From assembly GCF_921293095.1 (NCBI RefSeq), contig NC_060251.1, forward strand, positions 93,358,566 to 93,422,565: 64,000 nt of DNA. The letters are read 5' to 3'. Under the pieces are notes generated by a model, which was not told the DNA's origin, did not search any database, and was given only the letters and a program-made list of their open reading frames with translations. Shown piece by piece: positions 1 to 11,070 of the stretch. Position 1 is the stretch's first letter; every line of letters begins with the position of its first letter. A program made the translations under genes and the position numbers. This stretch comes from Ischnura elegans. Its lineage: Eukaryota; Arthropoda; Insecta; Odonata; Coenagrionidae.

Positions 1-329
1 ATGATAGTGTGGTGCCCATGTGGGAATCTAATTGCATGATGAATGCTGGTGATTGATCACCCGCTGCCACACACCTGCAGGTGGCTCGCCGAGTATTATG
101 AAAATTTCTCCATTTCGTTACAATTACCTGCAGAATTGCTTACCTCAATGGGTCCATTACTCAAATACAGTTTCCCTTTGACAAAATAATGTAAGAGCAG
201 ACTGATGCTGATGATGGTTTACTCTCATGGTGCAAATGACCTTATTGAAGCATTCGATCCCCTCCTCCAAGTACCATGCCGTACAATTTTTAATGGGAAA
301 CTGTTTTCATTCCCTTATAAATCCGTAAG
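1..329 (-). repeat. Distal end of composite repeat, copy A
   Basis: This stretch is the reverse complement, with scattered changes, of about 39.93-40.24 kb. Both hold the same run around the CACCAGCATTCATCATGCAA-type motif and the GTACCATGCCGT-type motif. It forms the far end of the composite repeat whose exon-like block lies at 3799-4142. No open frame of note and no RNA gene were seen. The repeat probably continues past the left edge of the window. Confidence 0.7.
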
Positions 330-332
330 TTA

Positions 333-792
333 AGCCTGAATCACACGATCATTTTTTTTCGTCGCGAAAGTAATCACTATCGAGATCACTTTTCCCGTCG
401 CGAAAATCAATCGCTCTTGTAATCATTTTTCTGAATCACACGGTCACTCCCGCCGTCGCTTTTCGCATCATTTCCAATATCACAGCTCGTTGTCATAGGA
501 CCCTCATCACGAAATTATATAGCGTGTTTGTTTATTTATGCCGTTCCCACATTTGTCAAACGTGGCGCTGCAATCACAACCATACGGTCATGCTATCTGA
601 TTGGCTGATATGGGGTTTTAGTGACGGTTTTAGCGATGGAAAAAGCGACCGGACGAGTGATGAAAAATAGCGATGGGAATCCACATCGCGATCGCCATCG
701 CGAAAAACAATTGCCGCCGACGATCATTTTGCGCAGTGCTCGCGATAGTGATCACTTTCGCGACGAAAAAAAATGATCGTGTGATTCAGGCT
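333..792. mobile_element. PIF/Harbinger-type MITE with long TIRs
   Basis: The two ends form terminal inverted repeats of about 57 bp with three mismatches by eye. They begin AGCCTGAATCACACGATCAT and run through an eight-T tract into GTCGCGAAAGT. The element is flanked by TTA at 330-332 and 793-795. A 3-bp TWA duplication is the signature of the PIF/Harbinger superfamily. Degenerate copies of the TIR motif (TCACACGGTCACTC, GCGATCGCCATCGCG) recur inside. There is no transposase frame, so it is non-autonomous. The superfamily call rests mainly on the TSD length; the TIR and palindrome are directly visible. Confidence 0.75.
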
Positions 793-2639
793 TTATAGAC
801 GTGTTTTTTTAACCTTACACTAGTCTTTGTTTCTTAAACCATTCCCGCCCAGTTAAATGATTTTTTTGATTTTGATTAGCATGAAATGAGATTTCGGAAG
901 ATATTCAGGAGTTTCACTCCTAAGGTGGTCGTAAGTTTTCCTTTTAAATATTTAGGTGATGCATTGATGGAATAGCTTTCTCGGATTACCCGTGGCTACA
1001 GGAATGAGCCCGTTGTGCGATAGTCTTAAATTGCTTGAACAAATAAGTATAGATATCTTTAAGAGCGACATGGAGAACATAATACTAGAGTCCCACTACA
1101 TTTCCAGTTCTGACGGATGCGATAGATTAAGAGATTTTTTCCCGAACGGATAAGTATGGGAATTCGTTTTTCCCCCGTGCCATAAAGGACTTTAAGAAAT
1201 TTTAATCGTGGTTTAGTTGGGGCATTTCCTTTTTATGTGTTAATGACTGGTGTCCTAACAACCCTTGCCACATGCCTTTTAGGCGGCTTGCGGGGTAGAC
1301 GTAGATATAGATGCAGAAAAGTAGAATACAATGAGGGGTAGCATGTCAAAATATACCTTAATATTTTTTCTACCAGCATGAACAAGGTTCTATATCTTCA
1401 GGGAATGCATAATTATGAATGAAGGATTATTAGAGATATTTTTTCAATGACCATCTACTTCTGTAATACTTGTATCTTATTCACAGACAGTGTGTGACAA
1501 CATTGTAATTCCCATTTACACCCATCTATTTGGGCACGTGGGATTATATCTACCAGGTAAAAAAATAGACTATTAAATGAACGGTGATCATTTTTATAAT
1601 AATTTAGCCCACATTAATTTATGCATTCAATTACTTCCGATTGAATTAAATAAGGCTTACATAGTGTTTAGAATTTACTCTTTAGGGACTCAATACCGAC
1701 TTTTCTCAAATGACTATCCGTGAAATTTTTTGTTGTAAACTGGACGAAAATTAGGACATCACGATTGTGCTCTCTGATATGACCATTGGAAACTCATGCA
1801 TTTATTACTGCGGCAATATGGCGGATAAAGCGAAGTATTCCAAGAAGACTCCCGTCGAAGTTTTGACGCTGTGATTAAAGCTTCGTCGCTCGATTCGCTT
1901 TGTTATTTACTGAATACAACTCCAAGCCTATGATTCATTCCATGAGTAACAGGGAAAGGGAATCGAGTTCGATTAATGTAACACAGTTATTTTTTTAAAT
2001 TACCTTTACAAATTATCCTTTGAAAATAGTCATGACGGCATAGGTAATATTTGAAATGAAACACAATCATTGTTTGTAAATAATCAATGTCATTCCTTTT
2101 TCCACTACTTTAAATTTAAAACTTCCAATTTTTACAATTGTATGTTAGTTATTTCTGCACATTTTGATTTTTATATATTGCACAATTTCGATTTCGCATA
2201 CATATTCAGTACATACACAAAGGATTTTGGGTTGTCTTCTGAAACATTCCGAACCGGCATCACTGAAATGAGAGAAAGACAGTGTTAGAGCTTATGAAGC
2301 TTTATTAAAATTTCCAAAATGACGCCTTGTATTAGTTGAATTGGAAGAATTTTCTCTTGCGTCCAATTAATGCAGAGATATTTTTTCAAATTTATGCTTT
2401 TTAATATTTTCTATAACCTAGTATTTATTTGAACTTCTTTTTCTATTATAAACTTTTTTTATTTTTTGATATAAAATCATAGATGTTTTCATGTGGCTTC
2501 TGCTTCGCTAACATACCGTAGGCTGCTATGTGATCGTTTTCCCTTAGATGATTATTTTCGAGGCACAGTGAAGGAGAACTTCATCGACACTGTTGAAATT
2601 CAAATTTGTTTTTTGAATGAATATATTATATGTTATCAT
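793..2639 (-). repeat. Composite repeat copy A, distal arm
   Basis: This noncoding stretch matches 22.9-24.3 kb (copy B) in inverted orientation, and part of it matches 38.06-38.6 kb (copy C). Around 1255-1345 it carries a short block with a GCCTTTTAGGCGGCTTGCGGGG core and a TAGATATAGATGCAG-type tail. The same block occurs inverted at about 24.22-24.30 kb and looks like a SINE-like 3' end. The 72-codon open frame at 2070-2288 is AT-rich and is not preserved in the other copies, so I do not call it a gene. Confidence 0.65.
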
Positions 2640-3194
2640 CAGGAATTGCAATTGAAACGAAACTAAAATTTTTCTTTTAGACCCGAAGGAAAACGAAAAT
2701 ACGAGGTTTAGGTTTAGTTTCGTTCGAGCACAAAATTAAAATCACCAAGGAGTTTAGTTTCGACGCGTGGCGTAACTTTACTCTCTGGAAAAAGCTTAAT
2801 TTATCTGAATAGGTTAAATTATTGACTTAAAAATCGAATGGTCAGTTTGCGTTCACCGTCCTCCTGTTTGTGGTCAAAATATTAGTATCGCATGCAACTA
2901 ATGGCGGTAGGCCGAACCTCTACTTCTTCCAACCATACTTCGTACTCGGTGTCTGGGTAGAAACTAAACTGTTCGAAGGTAAAATACGCTGTTCCTCCCG
3001 TGCGAAACATTATCTGTGTTAAGTTTCGTCCTAGAGGTTTAGTTTAGTTTCTACAGGTAGCAGTTTTTACTCCGATTTTTTTCCACCCCGAATTTAGCGC
3101 CACGAGTTTAATTATATTTCGTTTCGCCCCCAGGAGTGAAACTATTGAAATTTTACCGGTTGTGACTTTCTATTAGTTTCATTTACCATCCCTG
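2640..3194. mobile_element. hAT-type MITE, copy A (CAGGRATTG termini)
   Basis: The left end reads CAGGAATTGCAATTGAAACG and the right end, inverted, reads CAGGGATGGTAAATGAAAC. These are imperfect TIRs of the CAGNG kind typical of hAT elements. The flanks GTTATCAT (2632-2639) and GTTATATT (3195-3202) agree at 6 of 8 positions, as expected for an aged 8-bp hAT duplication. The interior is rich in GAAACTAAAC motifs and has no transposase. Related copies are at 22248-22888, 37412-38055 and about 54440-55014. It lies inside composite repeat copy A. Confidence 0.7.
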
Positions 3195-3798
3195 GTTATA
3201 TTTTTTGTCTCCTCAAATTTAATCTCGCGGTCGCATCCTGAAAACGCGTGTTCGCCGTTGGCGGAAAGTCAAGTCAAAGCCATGAGAGGGTATCACCCAG
3301 CCAGCCTACGGTGCATAAGCGGGGCACAAACCACAGTCCGATATCTATGGCCTGAAAAAGCTGGCAGTAGAACCAGCAAATCTGGTGCCATAGGGTCACC
3401 CGCTGACGCTGAAGAACTGACGCTGAAGAAATTGATAGCACCATTCCCCACCTCAGCAGCACATCCTGCGACTGAGATAGAGCGGAAAGTGTAACTGCAC
3501 AAAATGCGGACGGACTGACATGCTAAAAACATAACGTACCTATATAGATTCACTATCAAAGTGAAGCAGCTATAACGGAATAAGAAGATAATAGCTGGAA
3601 ATGTTGGTTGGAGTGAAGGCGGAATGGTGTAAGGCAGAATAGAGGAAGAGGATCGGATATTACTTATTGTTTATCAGAGATGCAGTGTTTGATTCATAAC
3701 AATTCAAAGCCGAATAGAAAGTAACGATGGCCTTTTACCAAGGAGAAGCGAAACTTGGACACAGTAAAGCTTGAACAATTATTTAAAGAACCGCTTAC
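3195..3798 (-). repeat. Composite repeat copy A, segment 3' of the exon-like block
   Basis: The segment matches 21.65-22.25 kb (copy B), 36.83-37.41 kb (copy C) and partly 31.74-32.1 kb (copy E). Frames of 70-90 codons exist on both strands in copies A and B around 3258-3494 and 21948-22184. Both strands stay open together because the stretch is GC-richer than its surroundings. Copy C is shortened here and copy E is frameshifted, so coding is not supported. It is best read as intron or untranslated repeat sequence downstream of the 344-nt block. Confidence 0.6.
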
Positions 3799-4142
3799 CT
3801 CAGGAATAATTTCGATTCTGATCCAAAATTGGAAAACCCTTTTTTCTCCCAGATCATAGAGAACTGTTTTCCATTCGAAGGTAGGGGGTACTGGAGTTGT
3901 TAAGAGGTCTTCTGGCGTTGATATACTGGACGGTGCTCGGATGGATGGGCAATTGGGTTCATTCGGATCAGGGGATGCACCCATGGGATGTTGGCAATCA
4001 ACTGGTTCCGGAATATCATCGTCAACGGGAACAGAATCCAATGAAGCCGCCGTGATCGTCGAATATTGATTGTTCTCGTTATCGAAAATGTAGTCTTCCT
4101 CTTTCTCCTCTTCCACCATCTTCTCCTTTTTCACACACGAGC
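3799..4142 (-). other. Exon-like block, copy A (intact frame, splice signals)
   Basis: The block is 344 nt and runs from an AG acceptor (cttcag at 4143-4148, minus strand) to a strong donor, CCTGAG|gtaagc at 3798. Its frame enters with two bases of a split codon and leaves on a codon boundary, giving 114 full codons and no stop. The peptide starts SCVKKEKMVEEEKEED, then has an acidic Pro/Ser-rich middle with PVDDDIPEPVD and SPDPNEPNCPS. It ends with a hydrophobic stretch, FEWKTVLYDLGEKRVFQFW. I recognise no family. Homologous blocks lie at 18183-18383, 21299-21642, 32098-32442 and 36479-36822. It could be a captured host exon or an exon of an unrecognised transposon. Confidence 0.55.
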
Positions 4143-5450
4143 CTGAAGTACGAATTCAACAGTTGAGGAGGTTGTTCTCGGAAGCTATGATATTTACAAT
4201 TTTTAAAATAAATTAAAAAATACAACCTACCACATGTATTTCATCGGCATAATTCGATTTTATATTTTATACAATTCTAATTGACAATCAAATTTTAATT
4301 TTAGTAGTTCTTACTTTGCTGGTCTATGCACACACAAAAATTGATTTCAACTGGAAGTTGATAGTTTTTTAGGCAAATATCAGGATAGAAGTTCGAGAAA
4401 ACGTTGGAATCACGATAAGAACTAAGTTTAGTCGCACTTACGCATTTTTTTATTTGTTATCCGATTCCGGAATATGTAAGCAATATCATTTATTCGCAAC
4501 ACATCCCTAATGTCCCAAACATATATAATAACAATATCATTTAAACCAAATTTATGCCTTTAGTCCTTGACTTTTTCTTAAATGGTCCATATATTTTCAC
4601 TATTATTTTGTTTTTTTGTATGCTCCCCTGAAGGTATGAAAAATCACGTGGAAATATTCGTCAAGGAAATTATTATATAGTTTCGTACACAAATTATTTT
4701 TTGTATATCAGTTTCGTTGCGCGCCTGTAGTAACCAAAAGTAACTCTCTTATATCATAACTCCTGGAATAAAAATCATAGATGCCGTAACTAAGAAGAAA
4801 GGCATCAAGTCTTTAAAAAATATTTTTCTACTCTCCGTTAAAAATGCTATATTCAATTTGTGGACTAAAATATAGCATAAGAAACTCATTTCGATCCATC
4901 CACAGAAGGAATTCTATTTAGCACTCACATAGCAGCCCCATTACGCTGTGTTTTCCCTTTCGAAAACTCACGGACGTCGTCTCACTCTCGTGAAGTCTTC
5001 AGCAGATGTCACTGAAGGCGAAGGATGCGTTTTCAAATCTCTCTCTGCACTATACCTGCAATTAACTCAGCAAAACGTTATCAGCTTCGTTTCAACGTTG
5101 CGTACAAAGAGTGTCGCGGACAACGAATGCTGGTTACCCTGGTAATGGTCGACAGGATCCTCTTAAGCCATTGTTGCTCCGTTGAGTATTGAGTAATCAC
5201 GCGGTTTTGCGAGTCTATTAATGCAAGCCTGTTACATTGTTACGGAATGTAAATATTTATATCGGAAAGAAGAATTATTTTATTTCAACTCCTCTAATTA
5301 TGCAGATGAGCAACTCAGTTTTACTGGTTTACGCAGTTTTTTCCAGCATTCAAATACAACATAAAACTTTTATTTTGAAAATTATCCACTTATCGTACGC
5401 TAAAGTATCACCCAACCTTGTAAAATTGTACTGCCCGTGTGTCATAATTA
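4143..5450 (-). repeat. Composite repeat copy A, segment 5' of the exon-like block
   Basis: The segment is the reverse complement of 20.0-21.3 kb (copy B) and 35.2-36.48 kb (copy C), with many small differences. It contains a conserved stretch at 4950-5180. In the sense of the block this begins near an ATG (caacaATGG) and ends near a GTGAGT motif. In copies A and C the third codon after that ATG is a stop (ATGGCTTAA), while copy B is open. A conserved first exon is therefore possible but not demonstrated. Nothing else coding was seen. Confidence 0.55.
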
Positions 5451-5741
5451 TTATTACTGTATTCTACCGATTAAGGTATGTTTCCATGGAGTACTAATGA
5501 AGTGATCTGGGAGCCTCCCTTTCGTTCCAGCGCTACCTTCTTCAATTCACTGTAAGTCGTACTCCCTTTCAATCTATCTAAAATCCTATTATTTTCCTTC
5601 ACCTCCCTCGTTTCCCTAACATTCTACACACGAACACCATTTTAACATACCCTTCCCGCTAAGTATTCGCTCCATCCATACATTCTGCCTCCTCCGTACC
5701 TCATCTAAAAGCTGCCTCTCCTCGCCAACCATATCCAACAC

Positions 5742-6071
5742 TTAGTCGTTCATTCTTCTCTCCTCCCAATTCACCTTCTCCATTTTTCTCCATACCCACA
5801 TCTCGAATACCTCCAATATTCTCTCGTCTTCTTTCCTCAATGTCGTCGTTTCCCCACCGTATATCAAACTCTTTACTAACCTTTTCTTTAAACTCTTACA
5901 TAACGATCCTCTCAGAAGCTCCTTCCCGATCATGAACTCCTCCTTTGCTAATGCAATTCTCTTCCTAATGTCCTTACTACTGTATCCATTTTCCTCTAAC
6001 ATACTTCCTAAACAGTTGAACTGCTCAACCTGCTTCAGTTTTTTACCACCCACTTTTATCTTAAGTTTCAC
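5742..6071 (-). pseudogene. RTE-like RT C-terminal region, copy 1
   Basis: The 109-residue open piece carries the typical tail of this LINE family: KLKQVEQFNCLGSMLEENG, then IRKRIALAKEEF, KSLKKRLVKSLIYGGET and FEMWVWRKM. In the family these follow the polymerase palm and thumb. The piece continues directly from 6091-6393 after a frame break. A stop and frameshifts follow toward 5450. The same segment is intact in frame at 34144-34836 and 19330-19845 on the plus strand, which supports the assignment. Confidence 0.85.
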
Positions 6072-6090
6072 ATTCCTCGCTCGTGATGCT

Positions 6091-6393
6091 TTACAAATAC
6101 CGCATAGTTTTCTTGTGATTAATCCTCATCGCACACTCCTTGCAACGCTCGTGTAACGCATCCACTAGAGCCTTCAGCCACCTTGCTGACTGTCTAATCA
6201 ACGCCTTATAATTCGCGAACCTCACTGATTTGAACATCATTCCTCCCACTTTTATTCCAGCTTCTAACTCATCCCACGCTTCCCCTACCATCTCTTCAGC
6301 GTACACGTTAAATAGCAGCGGCGATAGAGGACAGCCTTTCCTCACTCCTCGTCCCATTTTTGCCCACCCAGACTCTCCGTCCACTACCCTCAC
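6091..6393 (-). pseudogene. RTE-like RT palm fragment with damaged motif C, copy 1
   Basis: The fragment contains the RT motif B region, GRGVRKGCPLSPLLFNVYAE. The catalytic motif C should read FADD but here reads FANY, so one catalytic aspartate pair is lost. Copy 4 at about 34396 keeps FADD and copy 3 at about 19233 has FADN. The piece is separated from the upstream palm (6460-7038) by a frame break. This copy cannot encode an active polymerase. Confidence 0.85.
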
Positions 6394-6459
6394 TTGCGCA
6401 GTCTGGGCAATAAACAGATTACGAATCAGTCACTATCCCTCCAATCTACACCTATTTTC

Positions 6460-7038
6460 TTAAGAATCCAATAACTTTACCCAGTTCACTCCATCAAAAT
6501 CTTTTTCAAAATCCACAAAGCAGGCATACTCGTCCTGCTCATATTCTAGGTTCCTTACGACGAGGGACCTCATTACTGCTATTGCATCACGAGTTGACTT
6601 CCCTTTTCTGAAACCAAACTGATCTTCGCCCAAATGCTCGTTTGTCCTCGCGTCCATTCGTCTCTTCAATATCCTTAGTACCACTTTAAACGCGTGCGAT
6701 GTAACGCTAATAGTCCTGTAATCACCGCATGCCACAGCTTTCTTCTTTTTCGGTAGCGGAATAAAAACCGCCTTCTCGAAATCCTCCGGCCAACATCCCT
6801 CCTCATAGATCTTGCATACTGGTTCGAAAAACCTTTTGTTACCTTCCTTCCCTAGATTCTTCAGAAGCTCACTCGGGATATTGTCAACGCCTACTGCTTT
6901 CCTGACCTTCATATCACGAAGTGCTCTCTCTATTTCCGAATCTAATGTTCCCGGCCCAAGATTATCTTCGTCCACTTCACTTTCACCCTTCAAAGTCAAT
7001 CTCTCCGGTCTGTTCCTTCCTTCATAGAGATCCTCCAC
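6460..7038 (-). pseudogene. RTE-like RT fingers/palm with motif A, copy 1
   Basis: The 192-residue open segment begins MEDLYEGRNRPER. It carries the family's DMKVRKAVGVDNIPSELLKN region, then the IPLPKKKKAVACGDYRTISV block, then FGFRKGKSTRDAI. It ends with motif A as FVDFEKDFDGVNW, which retains the first catalytic aspartate. Order and spacing match LINE polymerases from RT motif 0 to motif A. It is the best-preserved polymerase stretch in the window but is cut off from motifs B and C by frameshifts. Confidence 0.9.
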
Positions 7039-7700
7039 GTATTCCTTCCATCTGCTCTGTACCTCTTCTCGCTAGCTTAGCATCCTTCCATCTTTAGCCT
7101 TAATTTTAGGCATGGTTTGCCTTCTTTTGCCGCCCGATAACGACTTTACTTTGCCATATAACGCGCCTACCTCTCATTCCTTCTGAAACTTGTCCATTTC
7201 CTCATACTGTCTATTCCACCAAGCCTCCCTAGCTCTCTAAGTTTCATGCCGTAACCGATTATTAATTTGTCTACACATTCTTTTGCCCTGTTCTGTGTCC
7301 ACGGTCTTCCACTTCTTCCTCTCCTCCATTTCCCTTATAATGTTCTCCGTTATCCACGGCTTCTTTATCCTTCTACTGCCAACGTAACCAATTAACTTCT
7401 CAGCCTCTTTGACTATTCCCGTTTTAATATCTGTCTACAGCCATCTACAGCCATCTGTCGTCTACAGCCTTAGTACTTTCAATCTCCCGTATACTAATGT
7501 CCACTTATTCCTAATTTTCTCTCCCCATACTCCCCTTCAGGACTTCTACGTTCCATTTCTTTGCCTTGCTAACTTTCATAAGTCTTTTGAATCTTACGTC
7601 GCATTTTATAAGTACTAGGTTGTGGTATCTGTCTTTCCATAATGTAGTGTATTTGATATCTCCCAACATCCCCTGGACTTTTCCATGTGTACCTTCGCCC

Positions 7701-8165
7701 TTATTGATGATTGAACCACGTGCTTGTCATGAATAACTTGTTTCTCTTGCAAAATTCTGCTGCTTTCGCACCCCTGTCGTTCCGAATTCGTAATCCAAAT
7801 TCTCCTATTTCGTTTCCATCCTTCCCTTCCCCGACTGAAGCGTTCCAGTCCCCCATCACTACCAGATTATTCTTACCCGGTGTATCTTTAATTATTTCCT
7901 CGAACTTTTCATACACCTCATCTACTTCGTCCTCCCAATGATTACTAGTGGGCATGTAAAATTGGACCACCACAAGGTTGATGGGCCGCGCCTCAATTTC
8001 TACCACCAGAATCCTATCGGTTACCTGGTCTATACCTACCACACGCTTACCCATCTTCCTGTATAATACTAAAGATCCCCCTCGCTGGCTTTCTTTCCCT
8101 CCACTATATATAACCATATACCCATCACGCAAATAGTCCCCCCATACCTTCACCTCACCTTGCAT
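7701..8165 (-). pseudogene. RTE-like endonuclease domain, downstream half, copy 1
   Basis: The piece holds the later part of an APE-type endonuclease. RGGSLVLYRKMGKRVVGID precedes LVVVQFYMPTSN, then VVMGDWNASVGEG with the D-x-N catalytic motif. RNDRGAKAAEFCKRNKL and STWFNH follow. Its N-terminal half lies at 9397-9726, on the far side of the inserted transposon at 8173-9435. The paralogous segment in copy 2 is at 14741-15088. The domain nicks target DNA to prime reverse transcription in this class of LINE. Confidence 0.88.
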
Positions 8166-8172
8166 AATCCTA

Positions 8173-9435
8173 CACGGAAAAAAAAGATTTGATTAAAACT
8201 ATCAAACGGGTGTGATAGGGAGTATTTTTGTTAAATATGCTTAAACTTTGATGTATTATTGATTGATTATTATTATTCTGAGTTTGGCACCTATTTTCGA
8301 AGTTATGATTAATTTTACGAAGGTTATTGCTTGTTTGGTAAAAATTATCAAACTCTACATTGCCATGCAAATTTGGTTTGATAGAATTTAATAAGCGTTT
8401 CGTAATCTATCGAACGGTCTGTCGTTCCTCTTTTGTTTATACCAATGCACACTTGCAGTTGAAATATTCTTAAACAGGCCTTACATAAAAGATAGGTTGG
8501 TAGAAATAATTTTGTTTTCATTATTTGTGATGGCGATAACGTTTTAATTTTGTTTACGTTCATTTTTCTGTTTGTTCCTGCTTTAAATTGTAATGTTACC
8601 CGTAAGCTGGAGCATCAAAGACAATGATTGAATAGCATATTATCATAGACATTAAAGCTGTAAGGAAATGTTTGTGTATTTCGACACATTAAAACTTTAA
8701 TTAGAGATATTCCTGAGGTATAATCATTCGCGATCATGTTAAATAACATATGATAAAAGTCGACATAGGTACTACACCCAATTCATGCTAAGGATATCAC
8801 CCAGCACGTTCAAGTCATCTCTATATCGATGTAAAAAGCCTGCAAATAAAGTTTACTTGCGGTTCTGCACTAGATATTCATATGGAGTAACTACTTAATG
8901 CAATTTTGTGCATCAAGTATTCCTCTTAAGCTTACAAAGAGAAACTGTAGTCACACCTTATCCACATTTCAAAACAAAGGTTCATTATTAACAATACCTA
9001 ATAATATATTACGGGGTTTCAGTTATCAATTATTTTGACAAGCGATTTAGACTAGTTGTTTGAGTCCATTGCGATCACGCGGGGGACCCACGTTCAATGC
9101 TTCATGTAGGCGTACTGTTTTTCAACTTTTTTTTGTATTTCTTTTGCTGAAACTTAAGTTAAACTCTTAATTTTATGATTTTCAATCAGAATAGTGTTTT
9201 CTGGTTAGACAATCTTTCACATGAGCACGCTACATCGGTATTATTATCCTTTCGATTTTGATAGTTTTTATCAAACTGCTGTGGCCATTTCGGTAACAAT
9301 TGCCAAATCAGTTTGATAGAATTTATCAAATTGGTTTGGTAATTATAACTGAAATTTTCAATGTGCCATATGAACCCAAAAGTTTGATAAATTTCATCAG
9401 AAATCGATAGTTATAATCAAACTTTTTTTTTCGTG
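8173..9435. mobile_element. Tc1/mariner-type element, 1263 bp, TA target
   Basis: Inverted ends CACGGAAAAAAAAGATTTGA and CACGAAAAAAAAAGTTTGAT are flanked by TA at 8171-8172 and 9436-9437. Copy 2 of the host LINE has the empty site at about 16797-16812 (CATAATCATAAGATATC), so insertion and TA duplication can be read directly. The interior has a run of TTTGATAGAATTTATCAAA-like palindromes near both ends. A weak 71-codon minus-strand frame at 8348-8563 resembles the frame at 16008-16412. No DDE transposase is recognisable. It may be non-autonomous or carry an unknown protein. Confidence 0.85.
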
Positions 9436-9726
9436 TAAGATATCTATCCTCCCTTTCTCCATTTCCCTTTTGATATTTTCTAACTTCCCCGCCCTCATCA
9501 TAGTCCTCACATTCCACGTCCCAACATTTATAGCCGACTTATTCTTCTCCATCCTCTTGGTCTTCTTTTCTTCTCTATCAATTGCTGCTGCTGATGGTGA
9601 TGATGATGATAAGTCTCTGCAAGGATTTCGCTTGTTGACGACCCCGAGGACCTTGCCGACCTCGCTGCCGTGCCCCGCACCCGCCCTTTGCGGGCGTGTC
9701 CCGGGCGATGAGATTCCGAGGCTCAT
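9397..9726 (-). pseudogene. RTE-like ORF start and endonuclease N-terminus, copy 1
   Basis: The frame begins MSLGISSPGTRPQRAGAGHG and then has a polyserine/alanine stretch. It reaches the endonuclease start NVGTWNVRTMMRAGKLENIK and MEKGRIDIL, with the N of GTWNVRT as the expected metal-binding residue. The last residues, after DIL, come from the inserted transposon that begins (in this sense) at 9435. The same N-terminus occurs at 34144 in copy 4 and around 16840-16930 in copy 2. Confidence 0.85.
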
Positions 9727-9963
9727 TTGGTTTTACTCCATGTTTTCAGGGAAGAGATAGTTGGTGGGGTTTCCCACTTCCAAGCTTACAGTGTTTTTCA
9801 AGTGACACCATCACGTGGAATACCTTTCGTCTGGCTCCTACCCTTCGACCTATCTAGCATGGGTGGCCCTACCAGGAATACGTTAGAATTAAAGCCGCCA
9901 GTGCAGCTCTAGTGGTCATAGGAACGCGCCTTTCCACCGCGACAAGGTTGTATCCCAAGGGAA

Positions 9964-10905
9964 AGGTGTTTCAAAATAAGGGTTTGAAAAAGGTCGTTGG
10001 GGTTTTTATCATCGAGACTAAAATACCATCATTTATAACATTACGTAAGTGCTTATGTGCTGTCTTTTCGATTTGGTCATTTAGTTTGAATGAAATAATT
10101 AATTCGTTGCAGAACCAACCAATGAAAATAATTGGGTCGAGAATGGGCTAAAATCATACCCGCAAGTTAATGCAGGAGATTTCTCTCAATTATAGTTTTT
10201 ATAATTTAACTTTTTGCTATTACTTTTTATGTCAGCAGTGTAAAATTTGGGTGAACCACTCTTGGGAATCCCACCGGTTTAATTTAAGCATAATAGCCAA
10301 CATTTCAAGCTCCGATTCGGGGCTTATCCTCAGGGCTGCTCTATGTTGTTTAATTAGTTTCACACATATTTCGCCCTGAGGATGAGCCCCTAATCTGAGC
10401 TTGAATCGTGACTATTATGGATAAATTAACCCGGAGGGCTTCCCGAGAAGATTTTACCCTCACTATTCGCCGAGAAATCATCAAATCATATTTCAGCATT
10501 CAATTTGCTGTTAATTTATTATATATTACAAATTTTCAAGCATCCACTTTTAATATAAAATTATTTTGAAATTCTAGCAACTAATCGTATTCCAAATAAT
10601 TCTTAACCAAGTCCAATTATCATGCTCTTGTTTTAATAGAAGAATGATAACAAGGTAATTGGGGTAATTTCAGCGAGACTCAAAATACATCATTTGTATC
10701 ATTTTTAAGTGCTTATGTGTTATGTTTTCGATCTGGTAATTTAATTTGAATAAAATTTTTAATTCCTTCTGGAACCGACCAATTAAATAATTGGGCTGGG
10801 CGTGGGCTAAAATCATACTCTCAAGATAATGCAGGAGATTTCACTGAGTTATAGTTTTTTAGTTAAACTTTTTACGATCACATTTTCTGTCAGAAGCATT
10901 ATAAC
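9964..10905. repeat. Direct repeat pair separated by a foldback
   Basis: The segments 9981-10250 and 10650-10900 are direct copies. Both run from an AAGGT..TTGGGGT start, through TAAGTGCTTATGTG and TGGGCTAAAATCATAC, to AATGCAGGAGATTTC. They differ by many substitutions and small indels. The foldback at 10259-10470 lies just after the first unit. A related tail (AGGATTGAGGAATATCATTGACC) recurs at 10985-11020 and 41360-41400. No coding sequence is evident. Confidence 0.6.
10259..10470. repeat. Foldback with two hammerhead-like motifs, probable PLE terminus remnant
   Basis: An imperfect inverted repeat of about 80 bp per arm surrounds a loop of roughly 40 bp. Each arm contains the order CTGAGGATRA, a GC-rich hairpin, then GAA..GT and GGCT/GACT..ATTATG. 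The minus-strand arm (10338 to 10294) is best preserved: its hairpin is AAGC-CCCG/CGG-GCTT and flanking AGCC/GGCT can pair as stem I. The same layout is found just after the Penelope-like element at 31351-31393. I infer a Penelope-like terminal repeat; the hammerhead core is altered (CTGAGGATGA instead of CTGATGA). Confidence 0.45.
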
Positions 10906-11070
10906 ATGCTGCATATTTATTTTACCTTTTGTAAAAAACCTTGAGATAGCTTTTTTATGCAAATCAACTTGGGGAGGTTATCTTAGTGAAGAATTGAGGA
11001 ATATCATTTACCATTGATGTATTATGACTGATACAAAGAGGAAACTGTTAAGGCGAAAGACTTGGAAGAT

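Larger units (their letters stand above)
5450..9963 (-). mobile_element. RTE-like LINE copy 1 (minus strand), decayed
   Basis: This is the longest copy here of a non-LTR retrotransposon of the craniofacial-development-protein-2-like (RTE-related) kind. On the minus strand it has a 5' region beginning near 9963 (CCTTGTCGCGGTGGAAAGG), an apurinic endonuclease domain, a reverse transcriptase and a C-terminal domain. It ends in a short TAATAATAATTA-like tail. Frameshifts and stops break the frame in many places, most densely at 7040-7700. A 1263-bp DNA transposon at 8173-9435 splits the endonuclease. Copies 2, 3 and 4 lie at 14.55-17.34, 19.0-20.0 and 33.77-35.18 kb. Confidence 0.85.

Noticed and set aside
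3258..3559. Overlapping open frames on both strands, also seen at 21940-22184
   Set aside because: The frames are open on both strands because of local base composition. Copy C is shortened and copy E is frameshifted here. There are no splice signals, so they were treated as repeat arm.
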